Below, piece by piece: positions 63,609 through 64,000 of a stretch of 64,000 bases of DNA (position 1 is the stretch's first letter; the number at the start of each line of letters is the position of its first letter). The stretch lies in NCBI GenBank assembly GCA_964491665.1, contig CAZBII010000002.1, positions 1-64,000 on the forward strand, given 5' to 3'. The position numbers and the translations under genes are program-made. Under the pieces are notes generated by a model that saw only the letters and a list, made by a program, of their open reading frames with translations, had not been told where the DNA came from and made no database searches. The stretch is from Ch67 sp964491665. GTDB lineage: Bacteria > Pseudomonadota > Gammaproteobacteria > Pseudomonadales > Ketobacteraceae.

Positions 63609-64000
63609 ATGTTCATCGAGTCCAACTACACCGAGCAGTTCGAAAAAGTGGACAACCACACCAAGCAGTTGCTGGAAGTGGCCCTGCAGGGCATTCCCTC
63701 ACTGGGCGATCCACTGGCGTATGAATGCTTCGATGACCTGTACAGCAACCCGGCCAACCAGGACTGCGTGTTTGTGGTGGAAGAAGGCGCCGTCGGCCAC
63801 CAGCAGGATGGCAAGACCCTGTTCCACTACGACGCCGGCGATCTGGTGGGCATGACCCAGGGCATCGAGATGCCGCGCGCCAAGTATTACGCCGAATCCC
63901 CGGTGCTGCTGCGCCCGTACAACCGCGAGGCCCTGTGGTCCGCCGCCATGGCCAACACCGACAAGGCCCGCGAGTGGGGCACCTACCTGATTGCCGAGTG
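63609..64000 (+). CDS. Cyclic-nucleotide-binding-domain protein (cut by window edge)
   Basis: The frame opens at ATG 63609 (GGAAGG eight bases upstream) and runs off the right edge after 130 codons. The visible part has a helical lead (EQFEKVDNHTKQLLEVALQG), then a cNMP-domain-like beta fold (VFVVEEGAVGHQQDGKTLFHYDAGDLVGMTQ). The phosphate-binding cassette is not obvious (no GE...R pattern), so ligand binding is uncertain. It is transcribed in the same direction as the PfkB kinase gene. Confidence 0.65.
   Translation, partial: MFIESNYTEQFEKVDNHTKQLLEVALQGIPSLGDPLAYECFDDLYSNPANQDCVFVVEEGAVGHQQDGKTLFHYDAGDLVGMTQGIEMPRAKYYAESPVLLRPYNREALWSAAMANTDKAREWGTYLIAE

Overview
This is a GC-rich chromosomal window, most likely from a free-living gammaproteobacterium. 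The clues are a thiD-thiE-hemL block ordered as in Pseudomonas and relatives, a Gram-negative envelope gene set (many lipoproteins, PBP1b, a LpxH-like phosphoesterase), and a lipid-redox gene load typical of hydrocarbon or lipid users such as Alcanivorax-like bacteria or Nevskiales. The exact lineage is inference. I see no rRNA, tRNA, CRISPR array, integrase or transposase gene.

Layout. (1) 1-8.5 kb, minus strand: five tightly packed genes encode a FAD/cyclic-nucleotide-binding/4x[4Fe-4S] fusion, a b-type-cytochrome-like membrane protein, an FHA-TM-decaheme cytochrome fusion, a GlcG-domain lipoprotein, and an outer-membrane barrel protein cut by the left edge. Together they read as a possible regulated electron path from cytoplasmic NAD(P)H to the outer membrane, which is the most unusual system here. 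(2) 8.7-11.3 kb: modABC molybdate uptake. (3) 11.5-19.3 kb: a secreted diheme protein with Ig-like repeats, a glycosyltransferase, a glycosidase-like lipoprotein, an alpha/beta hydrolase, PlsC and a small lipoprotein. (4) 19.3-29.5 kb: a lipid/isoprenoid-type redox cluster with an acyl-CoA dehydrogenase-like protein, an extended SDR, ETF-quinone oxidoreductase, three CrtI/phytoene-desaturase-like flavoproteins and a convergent HpnA-like SDR. It also carries a decayed coding stretch and an AT-rich island.

(5) 29.6-46.4 kb: genes of Ser/Thr phosphorylation and proteolysis are scattered among housekeeping genes. They include an FHA membrane protein with an S1 protease, a MoxR ATPase with a CoxE-type VWA protein, a PP2C phosphatase, a caspase-like lipoprotein, a TM adaptor-like protein and a Ser/Thr kinase. 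Between them lie PAP2, a phosphoesterase, DUF1289, DUF6279, a macro-domain protein and several small membrane or lipoproteins. (6) 46.5-52.8 kb: DUF7352-like protein, CbiM-like permease, FliL-like protein, MATE exporter, DUF4282 protein, patatin lipase, GNAT, hot-dog thioesterase. (7) 53-64 kb: thiD-thiE-hemL, an EamA exporter, a DEAD-box helicase with a repetitive basic tail, a TPR lipoprotein, PBP1b, a PfkB sugar/nucleoside kinase and a cNMP-domain protein cut by the right edge.

Most genes use clear Shine-Dalgarno sites and several sit in overlapping ATGA/TAATG pairs. Intrinsic terminators close many units and several are bidirectional. Large open frames antisense to real genes are common because of the high GC content and were not annotated.
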